DNA from: Lysobacter arenosi
GTDB lineage: Bacteria; Pseudomonadota; Gammaproteobacteria; Xanthomonadales; Xanthomonadaceae
Length of the DNA: 64,000 nt
Assembly (NCBI RefSeq): GCF_016613475.2
Contig: NZ_CP071517.1
Coordinates: forward strand, 2,728,001 to 2,792,000
Reading direction: 5' to 3'
Both the position numbers and the translations under genes were made by a program. Shown here piece by piece: positions 18,175 to 27,845 of this stretch (its first letter is position 1; each line of letters opens with the position of its first letter). The notes beneath the pieces are model-generated. The model made no database searches. It was not told the DNA's origin and saw only the letters and a program-made list of their open reading frames with translations.

Positions 18175-21100
18175 CTAGCGCGGCTCGCGCAGGAACCGCG
18201 CCATCGACACGTTCTGGCCCGATGCCGGCGGTGCGAACTCCGCCGCGATGTCGATGAAGCCGCGCATCACCGCGATCTCGCGCGGCGTGCGGTTGAGCGC
18301 ATCGCGCAGGTCCGGGTCGGCACCGGCACGCATCAGGAACTGGACCACGCGCAACAGGCCGTGCAACGCCGCCAGGTGCAGCGGGCCGAAGCCGCGCGGA
18401 TCCTTGGCATCGAGCGCAGCCTCGTGGTCGACCAGCAACTGCATGCCGGCGATCAGCACATCCTCGTCGGCACCGGTGCCGGGCTCGGCGCGCGCGCCCA
18501 GCAGCAGCAGCAACGGGGTCGCGCCGGCCGCGGGTTGGTCGGCATCGACGCCGGCCAGCAGCAGCGTGTCGAACAACGCCACCAGGCGCGAACGCTCGCG
18601 CGCGTTGAAGCCGTACATCGCCGCGCAATGCAGCGCCTGTCGGCCCTGCGCGTCGCAGGCCTGGACATCGGCACCGGCAGCCAGCAGGCGCGCGGCCAGG
18701 TCGGTCAGGCCCAGTGCGCAGGCGACCATCAGCACGGTCAGTTCGCCCGGCAGGCGCTGTTCAAGCGGGGCGCCGGCGGCGATCAGCCGATCGACGATCT
18801 CGGCGTGGCGCATGCTCACTGCCGCCGACAGCGGCGTCGCGCCGGAGTTGGCGGTGGCCTTCGGGTCGGCGTTACGGGCGAGCAGGAGATCGACTACTGC
18901 GCGATGGCCGCCACCGGCGGCGCGCAGCAGCGCGGTGCAGCCCTGCGCGTCGACGGCATCGACCGGCAGGCCGAGATCGAGCAGGCGGCGCACGGCGTCG
19001 GCATCGCCCATGATCGCGGCCGCCGGCACGTCCTGCGCCTGCAGCGGGCGCCTGGGCAACGGCCAGCCGCGCCAGTCGAGCCAGTCGGCGAGGTCGCGAC
19101 GGCCCGAGGCCAGCGCCACGCCGAGCGGGGTTTGACCGTCGGCGGCCAGCAAATCGGGGGCAGCACCCTGCGCCACCAGGCGCTTGAGCATCTCGTCGCG
19201 ACCCAGCGCGGCGGCCAAGTGCAAGGCGCTCATGCCATGGCTGTCGCGGGCGTTGAGGTCGACGCCGATCGCGAGCAGGCGCTCGACGACGCGCGTCCAG
19301 TCCAGTCGCACCGCCAGCGCCAGGGCCGGGTCACCGGCCGGCGAACGCGCGAACGGGTCGGCGCCGCGTTCGATCAGTTCCAGCGCGACCGCTTCCAGGT
19401 TCGTATCGTCGCCGTCGTCGCCGTGGCAGGCGGCGAGGAATCGCGCCAGTCCGCCGGCACCGGCCGGCGAAACGCCACGGCGCAGCAGCGCCAGCAGCGA
19501 CGGCACGGCCGGGCCACCGCGCGCGATCAATGCGTGCACCGGCGTGTCACCGGCGCTGTTGCGTGCTTCCGGATCGGCACCCTGCGCCAGCAGCCAATGC
19601 ACGCGCTGGGCTGATGCCGCCGACTCGTCGTCATGCAGCAATGCACCGCGTTCGCTGGCGCTGAGCAGTTGCGCCAGGCCGCCGAGCTCCTCGGCACGGC
19701 CATCGCGCAGGCCATCGCGCAACAACACGGTCGGAGCACGGTCGGGCAACGGCGCATCGTCATCGCCGTCCTCGCTGAGGGCGGACGGCAGCGGGTAGGC
19801 GCGGTCGAGTGCGGCTACCAGCGACCAGCGCCCGGCCTCGGCGGCGCGATCGATGGCGCGCTTGCCGTCGGCATCGCGCTGTTCGGCGTCCACGCCCAGG
19901 TCCAGCAATCGCTGCACCAGCGCCGGCGCCGGCGAGTCGGCCATGCACGCCAGCACCAGCGCGTTGCGGCCGCGGCTGTCGATGGCGGCTGCGGCATCGG
20001 CGCCACCGCGCGGCAGCTGCGCGAGCAGTCGTTCGAGCATGTCGAGGTGGCCGCCGCGAGCGGCCTCGAGGAACGGGCTGCGGCCTTCCAGGTCGCGTGC
20101 GTCGGCATCGGCACCGGCGGTGAGCAGCGCCGCAGCGATGTCGAGATGGCCGGCGAGCGCGGCCTCGTGCAGGGCGCTGCGACCGCGACGGTCGCGCGCA
20201 TCCACGCGAGCCTTGTGCTTGAGCAGCAGGCCGACACCGGCGACGTCGTCTTCGTCTGCGCCGGCTGCGGCGAGCAGCACCGGCTGGCCGCCGGCCGGTT
20301 CCGGGCGCGCACCGCGCTCGAGCAGGAACTTGGCCAGGCGCCAGTTGCCACTGGCACAGGCGACGCCGAGCGGAGACAGCCCGTCGTGGTTGAGCGGATC
20401 GAGTTCGGCCGCGGCATCGCGCAGCAACGCGGCCACGCCCGGGTCGGAGCTGCGTGCGGCGTGGTGCAGCGGCGTATTGCCCTCGGCATCTGTCCGGCGC
20501 GGATCGGCGCCGTTGGCGAGCAGGGTCATGACCGCATCGGGTCGGCCATGCCAGCTGTCGCGGGTGGCGGCGAGCAGCGGGTTCATGCCGGCATGCGTGG
20601 CGTTGAGGTCGATGCCGTGGGCGATCAGCGTGCGCAGCAGGCGCAGGTCCGGCAGCACCGCGGCCAGCACGGCCAGGCTGCGCTGGTCGCGCTCGTCGGT
20701 CGGCGGCGGCGCCGAAACATCGGCGCCCAGTTCGATCAGCTCCAGAGCGCGTTCGACGCGACCGCTGCGGGCCGCGGCGTACAGGGCCGGGGCGAGCGGT
20801 TCGCCGTCGACGAGGGCGACCGGCTCGTCCTCTTCCTCGTCGTCATCGTCATAGGCAAAGCCGGGCAGCGGCTCGGCCGGGGCGACTTGTTGCAGCAGCA
20901 GGTGCAGGGCCGGCGTGGCCAGCGCGAACAGCACGGCGACCGTCCAGCGTGCGCCGCCGCCGAGCACACCCGGCCAGGCCAGCAACAGCACGGTCGCGGC
21001 CAGCGCCAGCACGATCGCGGCGACGCCCAGCCCGCGCCAGGCACTCAGTTCCAGCTCGCCCAGGGCCTGCCAGTGTTCGCGCAGCGGCCCGCCCTCGCGT

Positions 21101-21492
21101 TCGGCGCCCAGCCACAGCGGCCACAGCCGCCACAGGCCGAGCAGGGCAACGCCAGTCACGGCGCTCAGTCCAAGTGCGGACGCCAGTGAGCCGGTCTGCA
21201 GCAGCGAGGACAGCGGCCAGGCCACGACCGCGGCCAGCACTACAGTGGCAGCGGCCCACAGCAGCGCCAGCACTCCGGCTTCGCGCAGTGCTTCATCGCG
21301 GCTCGGCAGGGCGCCGTCGCGCCAACCGCGCACGGCCAATGCCGCCAGCGGTTGGGCGAGCACGCCGGCAATCGCAGCGACGATGCCGCCCATGCCGGTC
21401 AGCAGGCACAGCGCGGCCGCGCCGGCGAGGAGGCCGCCCAGGCGCATGGTCCGGGTCGAAGGCGGTGTTTTCTGCGGCATCGGCTCAGGCAT
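18175..21492 (-). CDS. Large membrane-anchored ankyrin-repeat protein
   Basis: A 1105-residue protein. Residues 1-205 hold about five hydrophobic segments (for example [20 protein letters not shown] and [18 protein letters not shown]). An acidic linker with DDDDEEEDE follows near residue 220. From about 230 to the end come twenty or more ankyrin repeats, with G-x-TPLH-type cores such as [32 protein letters not shown] and [19 protein letters not shown]. This suggests a cytoplasmic protein-binding scaffold at the inner membrane. The partner is unknown. The start overlaps the end of ycgL by 8 bp. Cytochrome bd genes lie just upstream on the same strand. Confidence 0.88.
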   Translation of the reverse strand: MPEPMPQKTPPSTRTMRLGGLLAGAAALCLLTGMGGIVAAIAGVLAQPLAALAVRGWRDGALPSRDEALREAGVLALLWAAATVVLAAVVAWPLSSLLQTGSLASALGLSAVTGVALLGLWRLWPLWLGAEREGGPLREHWQALGELELSAWRGLGVAAIVLALAATVLLLAWPGVLGGGARWTVAVLFALATPALHLLLQQVAPAEPLPGFAYDDDDEEEDEPVALVDGEPLAPALYAAARSGRVERALELIELGADVSAPPPTDERDQRSLAVLAAVLPDLRLLRTLIAHGIDLNATHAGMNPLLAATRDSWHGRPDAVMTLLANGADPRRTDAEGNTPLHHAARSSDPGVAALLRDAAAELDPLNHDGLSPLGVACASGNWRLAKFLLERGARPEPAGGQPVLLAAAGADEDDVAGVGLLLKHKARVDARDRRGRSALHEAALAGHLDIAAALLTAGADADARDLEGRSPFLEAARGGHLDMLERLLAQLPRGGADAAAAIDSRGRNALVLACMADSPAPALVQRLLDLGVDAEQRDADGKRAIDRAAEAGRWSLVAALDRAYPLPSALSEDGDDDAPLPDRAPTVLLRDGLRDGRAEELGGLAQLLSASERGALLHDDESAASAQRVHWLLAQGADPEARNSAGDTPVHALIARGGPAVPSLLALLRRGVSPAGAGGLARFLAACHGDDGDDTNLEAVALELIERGADPFARSPAGDPALALAVRLDWTRVVERLLAIGVDLNARDSHGMSALHLAAALGRDEMLKRLVAQGAAPDLLAADGQTPLGVALASGRRDLADWLDWRGWPLPRRPLQAQDVPAAAIMGDADAVRRLLDLGLPVDAVDAQGCTALLRAAGGGHRAVVDLLLARNADPKATANSGATPLSAAVSMRHAEIVDRLIAAGAPLEQRLPGELTVLMVACALGLTDLAARLLAAGADVQACDAQGRQALHCAAMYGFNARERSRLVALFDTLLLAGVDADQPAAGATPLLLLLGARAEPGTGADEDVLIAGMQLLVDHEAALDAKDPRGFGPLHLAALHGLLRVVQFLMRAGADPDLRDALNRTPREIAVMRGFIDIAAEFAPPASGQNVSMARFLREPR

Positions 21493-21754
21493 CGGTGCCC
21501 CAGTCCTCCGTCATCGGATCATCCAGGGTCGTCGGGAACTGCAGGTGGAATCCACGCGCCGCCAGGTTTTCACGCACCACGGCCGCGTCGCCGCGGGCGA
21601 GCTTGCGCTCCGGCGTCAGCGCCACTTCGAGGACGAACTGCAGGGTGCCCAACTGCGTGCGCAGGTGTTCGGGCAGGCGCGCGAACTCGTCGCGCTTGGC
21701 GAGGTACACGTAGGTGTCGGCCTTGCGGAGGCTCTTGTAGACGTAGGCTTGCAT
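21485..21754 (-). CDS. ycgL: YcgL domain-containing protein
   Basis: An 89-residue protein starting [19 protein letters not shown], the typical opening of the YcgL family, and continuing with the conserved [20 protein letters not shown]. Family members are small cytoplasmic proteins of unclear role, often near RNase D or cell-division genes. The frame is open upstream, but residues before the chosen ATG are not family-like. It overlaps the ankyrin gene by 8 bp, so the two are probably co-translated. Confidence 0.88.
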   Translation of the reverse strand: MQAYVYKSLRKADTYVYLAKRDEFARLPEHLRTQLGTLQFVLEVALTPERKLARGDAAVVRENLAARGFHLQFPTTLDDPMTEDWGTDA

Positions 21755-21887
21755 CTGTCCGGACGAAAGCAGCGGCAAAAACGGCCGCAACGTGATGTTG
21801 GACACAGCATACCTGTCGTTGTGGCGCGCGGGCACAACGGGAGGTTCAGGTTTTTCGGCTTTTTTCGGCCGTGCCTGCAAAGGCGGT

Positions 21888-21908
21888 GGACGTCCCTGGT
21901 GGACGTCC
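21888..21908. terminator. Hairpin at the end of cydB
   Basis: Two copies of the self-complementary GGACGTCC separated by CTGGT can form an 8-bp stem. It touches the cydB stop. On the cydB strand there is no T-tract, so termination is uncertain. Confidence 0.35.
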
Positions 21909-22921
21909 TAGTGGTAACCGGCGTCGGCGGCGACCTTGCCCCTGAACACGCTGTAGGACCAGTAGGTGTAGCCCAGGATCGCCGGCAGCAGCACGATCAG
22001 GCCAACCAGCACGAAGCCCTGCGACGACGGTGGCGAGGCCGCGTCCCAGATGGACAGGGCCGGCGGCACGATATTGGGCCAGATGCCCAGCACCAGCCCG
22101 GCGAAGCCCAGTGCGAAGAAGCACAGGGTCAGCAGGAACGGGGTTGCATCACGGCCCTCACGCATTACCGCGCGCCACAGGGCGAAGGCATTGGCCAGGG
22201 CCAGCAGCGGCACCGGCGCCAGCCACCAGAAGTTCGGGCCGTCGAACCAGCGCGCCATGATCCGTGAGTCGAGGAACGGCAGCCACGCGCTGACCAGCCC
22301 CATGAAGGCGACCACCACCAGCACCAGCGGCCGGGTCAGGCTGCGCGCGACCAGCTGCATGCGGCCCTCGGTCTTGAGGATCAGCCAGGTCGAGCCCAGC
22401 AGCGCATAGCCGAACACCACCGCCACGCCGGTCAGCATCGAGAACGGGCTGAACCAGCCGAAGGCGCCGCCCAGGTACTTGCCGCCCTGCAGCGGCATGC
22501 CCTCGACCAGCGCGCCAAGGATCACGCCCTGGGCGAACGCGGCGAACATGGATCCCAGCGAGAACGCCGCGCCCCACGCCGGCTTGCTGCGCTGGGCCTT
22601 GAAGCGGAACTCGAAGGCGACACCACGAAACACCAGCGCGATCAGCATCAGCAGCACCGGCAGGTACAGCGCCGACAGCACCACGGCGTAGGCCTTGGGG
22701 AATGCCGCCATCAGGCCGGCACCGCCGAGCACCAGCCAGGTTTCGTTGCCGTCCCAGATGGGGGCAGCGGTGTTCATCATGTGGTCGAGCTGATGCTCGT
22801 CTTCGGCGAACGGCGCGAGGATGCCCAGGCCGAGCACGAAACCGTCGAGCACGACGTACATCAGCACGCCAAAACCGATCACGCCGAACCACACCACCGG
22901 AAGCACGGTCGCCAGGTCCAT
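21908..22921 (-). CDS. cydB: Cytochrome bd-type quinol oxidase subunit II
   Basis: A 337-residue integral membrane subunit of the bd oxidase, with about eight to nine hydrophobic segments. Family segments visible include VVWFGVIGFGVLMYVVLDGFVLG, GNETWLVLGG and FEFRFKAQ. The ATG overlaps the cydA stop by one base (TAATG), a clear sign of translational coupling. No recognisable cydX micro-subunit follows; the next 150 bp carries a hairpin and then ycgL. Confidence 0.95.
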   Translation of the reverse strand: MDLATVLPVVWFGVIGFGVLMYVVLDGFVLGLGILAPFAEDEHQLDHMMNTAAPIWDGNETWLVLGGAGLMAAFPKAYAVVLSALYLPVLLMLIALVFRGVAFEFRFKAQRSKPAWGAAFSLGSMFAAFAQGVILGALVEGMPLQGGKYLGGAFGWFSPFSMLTGVAVVFGYALLGSTWLILKTEGRMQLVARSLTRPLVLVVVAFMGLVSAWLPFLDSRIMARWFDGPNFWWLAPVPLLALANAFALWRAVMREGRDATPFLLTLCFFALGFAGLVLGIWPNIVPPALSIWDAASPPSSQGFVLVGLIVLLPAILGYTYWSYSVFRGKVAADAGYH

Positions 22922-24324
22922 TACGCGCCCTCCTCGAGCTTGTCGCCGGACGCCGACAGCGGCCGCGCCGGCGTCTTGTCGCCACCTTCGGTGTGCTGTG
23001 GGGGTTCGTGCGGCAGCGGGCCCTTGAGCACCTGCTTGCGCAGGTACCAGATGCCGGCGCCGAAGACGATGGCGTACACCAGCGCATAGACGATCAGCGA
23101 CGTCATCACGCTCGCCGCGGCGAGGATCGGGCTGACCGCATCGGCCGTGCGCAGCAGGCCGTAGACGACATACGGCTGGCGACCGATCTCGACCACGTAC
23201 CAGCCGGCGAGGATGCAGACGAAGCCGGAGAGCATCAGCGCCTTCCAGCCCAGCAGCACGATGCGCGAGGCGTACAGGCGGCCGCGCCACAGCAGCCACA
23301 GCGACACCATCGCCAGCAGCAGCATCAGCGTGCCCAGGCCGACCATCACCCGGAACGCATAGAACACCGGCTTCACCGGCGGCCGCTCGCTGGCCGGCAC
23401 CGACTTCAGCGGCGCGATTTCACCGTCGAGCGTGTGCGTGAGGATCACGCTGCCCAGTTTCGGGATCGCGACCTCGTAGTCGTTGCGCTCGGCCTTCTCG
23501 TTGGGCACCGCGAACAGCACCAGTGGCACGCCCTCGCCCTTGGGGTAGTGATCCCAGTGGCCCTCCATTGCCGCGACCTTGATGGGTTGGTGCTCGAGCG
23601 CGACCAGACCGTGCTGGTCACCGACGATCACCTGCGCAGGCACCGTGATCGCGGCAAAGATCACCGCCGCCTTCAGCATGCGCTTGCCGGCTTCAATGTG
23701 GACGCCACGCAGCAGGTAGGACGCGCCGACGCCACCGATCACGAAACACGTGGTGATGAACGCCGCCAGCACCATGTGCGCCAGGCGCAACGGGAAGGAG
23801 GGATTGAAGACGATCTGCATCCAGCTGACCGGTTCGAACACGCCATCGACGATGCGATAGCCGGTCGGCGTCTGCATCCAGCTGTTGGCCGAGATGATCC
23901 AGAACGTGGAAATCAGCGTGCCCAGCGCGACCATGCAGGTCGCCAGGAAATGCATTCGCTCGTTGACGCGGCCCCAGCCGAACAGCATCACGCCGAGGAA
24001 CGTCGCTTCCAGGAAGAACGCGGTCAGCACTTCGTAACTGAGCAGCGGACCGAGGATGTTGCCGGCCTGTTCGCTGAGCGTGGCCCAGTTGGTGCCGAAC
24101 TGGAAACTCATGACGATGCCGGACACCACGCCCATGCCGAACGACAGGGCGAAAATCTTGGTCCAGAAGAAGTACAGGTCGCGCCACAGGGTGTCGCGGG
24201 TGCGCAGCCAGCGCCATTCGGCGAAGGCCAGCCAGCTCGCCAGACCGATGGTGAAGGCCGGGAACAGGATGTGGAACGAGATGACAAAGCCGAACTGGAT
24301 GCGCGACAAAAGCAGTGCGTCCAC
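22921..24324 (-). CDS. cydA: Cytochrome bd-type quinol oxidase subunit I (CIO-like)
   Basis: The haem-bearing subunit that oxidises quinol and reduces oxygen at high affinity. It is 467 residues from a GTG at 24324, preceded by a well-spaced GGAG. This start gives VDALLLSRIQFGFVISFHILFP, with the haem b595 ligand His18 in the expected place. GRQPYVVYGLLRTADAVSP is the conserved C-terminal motif. The protein is shorter than E. coli CydA (522 aa) because the Q-loop is short, as in cyanide-insensitive CioA-type oxidases. It is divergent from the S9 peptidase gene. Confidence 0.94.
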   Translation of the reverse strand: MDALLLSRIQFGFVISFHILFPAFTIGLASWLAFAEWRWLRTRDTLWRDLYFFWTKIFALSFGMGVVSGIVMSFQFGTNWATLSEQAGNILGPLLSYEVLTAFFLEATFLGVMLFGWGRVNERMHFLATCMVALGTLISTFWIISANSWMQTPTGYRIVDGVFEPVSWMQIVFNPSFPLRLAHMVLAAFITTCFVIGGVGASYLLRGVHIEAGKRMLKAAVIFAAITVPAQVIVGDQHGLVALEHQPIKVAAMEGHWDHYPKGEGVPLVLFAVPNEKAERNDYEVAIPKLGSVILTHTLDGEIAPLKSVPASERPPVKPVFYAFRVMVGLGTLMLLLAMVSLWLLWRGRLYASRIVLLGWKALMLSGFVCILAGWYVVEIGRQPYVVYGLLRTADAVSPILAAASVMTSLIVYALVYAIVFGAGIWYLRKQVLKGPLPHEPPQHTEGGDKTPARPLSASGDKLEEGA

Positions 24325-24495
24325 GGCGTAACTCCATGACTTCCTGCACATGATTGTGCGCCGCGTCAAAGGAGCTGTCACGCTCGTCCAGGTCACTTCA
24401 CTGTTTCCCATGACGCATGACCCGATCCGGCAAACCCGCGGACTGATACGCTTCGGCAGTTTTTTGCCCACTTGCCAACGCCTGGTCCCGACCCG

Positions 24496-26868
24496 ATGCG
24501 CCTTTCGCCGCTTGCCACCGCCCTGACCCTGTCGACGCTGCTGCTGTCCAGCGCCCATGCCCAGACGCCCATCACCCTTGCCCAGACCATGGCCGATCCG
24601 GACTGGATCGGGCCGCCGGTCGAACAGGCCTGGTGGGCCTGGGACGGCCAGCGCGTGCAGTACCAGCTGCGCCGCGAAGGCGCGACGATCCGCGACACCT
24701 GGCAACAGGGCATCGCTGGCGGCAGTGCCGCGCGCCTGGACGGCGCCGCCCGCGCCGACCTCGACGCCGCCCAGCCGGTGCTCGATGCCCAGCGCACGCG
24801 CATGGCGTTCGTGCGCAACGGCGACGTGTTCGTGCGCGACCTGCGCAACGGTGCGCTGACCCAGGTCACGCGCAGCAACGAAGACGAAGCCACGCCGCAG
24901 TGGAGCAACGAAGGCAACCTGGTCTTCCGCAGCGGCAACGACTGGTACCAGTGGCGTGCCGGCCAGGTCACTTCGCAGGCGGCGATCGTCAAGGCCGAGA
25001 AGGACCCGGCGGCCGCACCGAAGGCTGACGACCTGCGCACGCGCCAGCTCGACATGATCAGCACGCTCAAGAACGATCGCGCGCAGAAGGACGCCGCACG
25101 CGCGCAGAGCGAGCAGTGGCGCCAGGCCGATCCGACCCGCGCCGCCGCACCGACCTACCTGGGCGACGACGTCAAGATCGTCGACAGCGCGCTGTCCCCG
25201 GATGCGAAGTGGCTGCTGGTGGTGACCTCGGCCAAGGATGCCGACGAGGGCAAGGCCGGCAAGATGCCCAAGTACGTGACCGAATCGGGTTACGAGGAAT
25301 TCGAGGACGTGCGCGTGCGCGTCGGCCGCAACGCGCCCGTGGCGCACAAGCTGTGGCTGGTCGACGTCAACGGCGCCAAGGCGACCGAACTGAAGTTCGA
25401 TGCCCTGCCCGGCATCAAGGACGATCCGCTCGCGGCCATGCGCAAGGCGGCCAAGAAGGATTCGCTGAAGGGCGACCGCGCCGTGCGCATCGAGACCGAC
25501 GGCGATGGCACCGGACCGGCGATCCACTGGAGCAATGACGGCCGCCAGGCCGCGGTGCTGATCCGTGCGATCGACAACAAGGACCGCTGGATTGCCACGA
25601 TCGCGCCGGGCCCGGAAGCGAAGCTCGCCGTGCGTGATCGCCTGACCGATCCGGCCTGGATCAATTGGGGCTTCAACGACTTCGGCTGGACCGCCGACGG
25701 TTCGCTGTGGTTCCTGTCGGAGCGCACTGGTTACTCGCACCTGTACGTCAACGACGGCGGCGGCAAGTCGCGCGCGCTGACCTCGGGCAAGTGGGAAGTG
25801 TCGGCACCGCAGCTGTCCAACGACGGCCGCAGCTTCTACTTCGTCTGCAACCGCAAGTGGCCGGGCGATTACGAAGTCTGCGCAGTCGACCGCAACGGCG
25901 GCGACGTGCGCGAAGTGACCTCGCTCGACGGCGTCGAGGATTTCTCGCTGTCGCCCGACGGCTCCAAGGTGCTGGTGCGTCATTCCGACAGCTACACGCC
26001 GCCGCAGCTGGCAGTGGTCAACACCGGTGGTGACGGCCTGGTGCAGCTGACCGACACGCGCAAGCCGGAGTTCAAGGCACGCGAGTGGATCAAGCCCGAG
26101 TACGTGCAGGTGCCGAGCAAGCACGGTGCCGGCGTGGTCTGGGGCAAGTACTACGGCCCGAAGAATCCGGACCCGTCGCGCAAGTATCCGATCGTGATGT
26201 TCGTACACGGCGCCGGTTACCTGCAGAACGTCTCCGACCGCTACCCGAACTACTTCCGCGAGCAGATGTTCCACAACCTGCTGGTGCAGCAGGGCTACAT
26301 CGTGCTGGACCTGGATTACCGCGCCAGCGAGGGCTACGGCCGCGACTGGCGTACGGCCATCTATCGCCAGATGGGCCATCCGGAACTCGAGGATTACCTG
26401 GACGGCCTGGACTGGCTGGTCGCCAACAAGGGCGGCGACAAGGACCACGCCGGCATCTACGGCGGCAGCTACGGCGGCTTTATGACGTTCATGGCGCTGT
26501 TCCGCTCGCCGGGCACGTTCAAGGCCGGCGCCGCGCTGCGCCCGGTGGCCGACTGGTCGCAGTACAACCACGAGTACACCAGCAACATCCTCAACACGCC
26601 CGAGCTCGACCCGCAGGCGTACAAGGTGTCGTCACCGATCGAGTTCGCCGACGGTCTGCAGGACAACCTGCTGATCGCCCACGGCATGATCGACGACAAC
26701 GTGTTCTTCAAGGACTCGGTGATGCTCAGCCAGAAGCTGATCGAGCTGCGCAAGGACAAGTGGGAGATCGCGCCGTACCCGCTGGAGCGCCACAGCTTCA
26801 CCCATCCGGACAGCTGGTATGACGAGTACCGCCGGATTTACGAGCTGTTTGAGCGGACGTTGAAGTAA
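24496..26868 (+). CDS. Secreted S9 family (prolyl oligopeptidase/DPP-type) serine peptidase
   Basis: A 790-residue exported peptidase. A signal peptide ends SSAHAQ. Residues of about 25-560 form a beta-propeller with repeated SxDGK-like blades (LSPDAKWLLVV, WSNDGRQAAVL, LSPDGSKVLV). The alpha/beta-hydrolase domain follows with the nucleophile in GGSYGG (Ser658), Asp733 in HGMIDDNVFF and His766 in ERHSF. The family removes dipeptides or cleaves short peptides in the periplasm or outside the cell. The ATG at 24496 gives the signal peptide; an upstream TTG adds eight non-signal residues. A second S9 peptidase is at 43431. Confidence 0.93.
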   Translation: MRLSPLATALTLSTLLLSSAHAQTPITLAQTMADPDWIGPPVEQAWWAWDGQRVQYQLRREGATIRDTWQQGIAGGSAARLDGAARADLDAAQPVLDAQRTRMAFVRNGDVFVRDLRNGALTQVTRSNEDEATPQWSNEGNLVFRSGNDWYQWRAGQVTSQAAIVKAEKDPAAAPKADDLRTRQLDMISTLKNDRAQKDAARAQSEQWRQADPTRAAAPTYLGDDVKIVDSALSPDAKWLLVVTSAKDADEGKAGKMPKYVTESGYEEFEDVRVRVGRNAPVAHKLWLVDVNGAKATELKFDALPGIKDDPLAAMRKAAKKDSLKGDRAVRIETDGDGTGPAIHWSNDGRQAAVLIRAIDNKDRWIATIAPGPEAKLAVRDRLTDPAWINWGFNDFGWTADGSLWFLSERTGYSHLYVNDGGGKSRALTSGKWEVSAPQLSNDGRSFYFVCNRKWPGDYEVCAVDRNGGDVREVTSLDGVEDFSLSPDGSKVLVRHSDSYTPPQLAVVNTGGDGLVQLTDTRKPEFKAREWIKPEYVQVPSKHGAGVVWGKYYGPKNPDPSRKYPIVMFVHGAGYLQNVSDRYPNYFREQMFHNLLVQQGYIVLDLDYRASEGYGRDWRTAIYRQMGHPELEDYLDGLDWLVANKGGDKDHAGIYGGSYGGFMTFMALFRSPGTFKAGAALRPVADWSQYNHEYTSNILNTPELDPQAYKVSSPIEFADGLQDNLLIAHGMIDDNVFFKDSVMLSQKLIELRKDKWEIAPYPLERHSFTHPDSWYDEYRRIYELFERTLK

Positions 26869-26882
26869 TCCGCTGAGCAAAA

Positions 26883-26912
26883 TACCCCTCTCCCGTCCGC
26901 GGGAGAGGGGTA
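26883..26912. repeat. CCCCTCTCCCG hairpin repeat, second copy
   Basis: TACCCCTCTCCCG and CGGGAGAGGGGTA form a perfect 13-bp stem around TCCG. It lies between the convergent S9 peptidase and DUF2950 genes and closely resembles the stem at 9899. A bidirectional terminator role is plausible. Confidence 0.65.
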
Positions 26913-26914
26913 GC

Positions 26915-27832
26915 TCATTTCGATGCGGAAGTTGTCACAGGCGGCTTCACTTCCTTCCAGCTGCTGTCCGGATCGAACTTCGTCATCGCCTTGGCCAGCT
27001 TCTCGCTGTCGGGTCCGAGGTCCTTCTCGAACACCTCGCCCTCGTGGCTGATCATGAAGCTCATCACGCCGGTGTCGCCGTACTTCGACGGCCAGCCGAT
27101 CAGCGCGAAGCCGCGGCTCATGTTGTTTCCCAGCAGGTAGTTGTAGGCGCCACCCGGTGCCGACGGGCCCTGCGCGGTCAGGATCTTGAAGTGGTAGCCG
27201 TGCCAGTCGCTGCCCGGCTCGGCGTCGGCGAACAGCGGCCCGAGCGGACTGATCTGGCCGCTGTCGTCGTCGGCCCAGTACAGGCCATCGTGCTTGCCAT
27301 CGGTGCTGAGCACCTTCTGCGCGTACTCGAGCACGCCGTCGCCGTCGCGATCGAGCTCTGCGTATTCGGTCTGCGCATCGTGATAGGCCAGCTCCGATTC
27401 GATCGTGTCGTCTTCGTTGCGGCCGATGCGGCGCGCGCGGATCTCCTCGGTGGCCGCATGCGTGTCGAAGGCCCAGCCGGCCTTGCCCTTGGCCAGCGGG
27501 ATCGGCAGCGTCCACGCATCCTTGCCGACGGCAAGATGGGCGGTACCGTCCTTTGCGGTCTGGATGCTGTGCTTTTCGCGATAGCCCTTGAGGAAGGCCT
27601 CGACGTCGGCGCGCTCGATGCCTTCGATCGGAATGTAGTCGCGCCAGTCCTTGCCCAGCAGCGCTTCGAGCTTCTGCGCGTCGGCGCGCTGGGTGCCCAG
27701 CGCGGCGACGAACGCCTCGGCGGCCGCATCGGGGGTCGGGAACGCTTGCTGGGCCGAGGCAGGCAAGGCCAGCATCGCCAATATCGCGACAGGAAGCATG
27801 CGCCGCACGCAGTTCGACAGCAGGCAGTTCAT
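26915..27832 (-). CDS. DUF2950 family secreted protein
   Basis: A 305-residue exported protein with a signal peptide (MLPVAILAMLALPASAQQ). The conserved DUF2950 features are visible: FPTPDAAAEAFVAAL at the mature N-terminus, DWRDYIPIEGIERADVEAFL, and a C-terminal APGGAYNYLLGNNMSRGFALIGWPS region ending in a GVMSFMISHEGEVFEKDLG segment. Function is not known. It lies 13 bp after the DUF3300 gene; this pairing recurs in proteobacteria, so the two products probably act together in the envelope. Confidence 0.9.
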   Translation of the reverse strand: MNCLLSNCVRRMLPVAILAMLALPASAQQAFPTPDAAAEAFVAALGTQRADAQKLEALLGKDWRDYIPIEGIERADVEAFLKGYREKHSIQTAKDGTAHLAVGKDAWTLPIPLAKGKAGWAFDTHAATEEIRARRIGRNEDDTIESELAYHDAQTEYAELDRDGDGVLEYAQKVLSTDGKHDGLYWADDDSGQISPLGPLFADAEPGSDWHGYHFKILTAQGPSAPGGAYNYLLGNNMSRGFALIGWPSKYGDTGVMSFMISHEGEVFEKDLGPDSEKLAKAMTKFDPDSSWKEVKPPVTTSASK

Positions 27833-27845
27833 GGATGTCTCCCTC

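Noticed and set aside
24352-26571. The upstream half of a 1216-codon minus-strand frame that continues into cydA
   Set aside because: It lies opposite the S9 peptidase. The real cydA starts at the GTG at 24324 with a GGAG site; the upstream residues are antisense noise.
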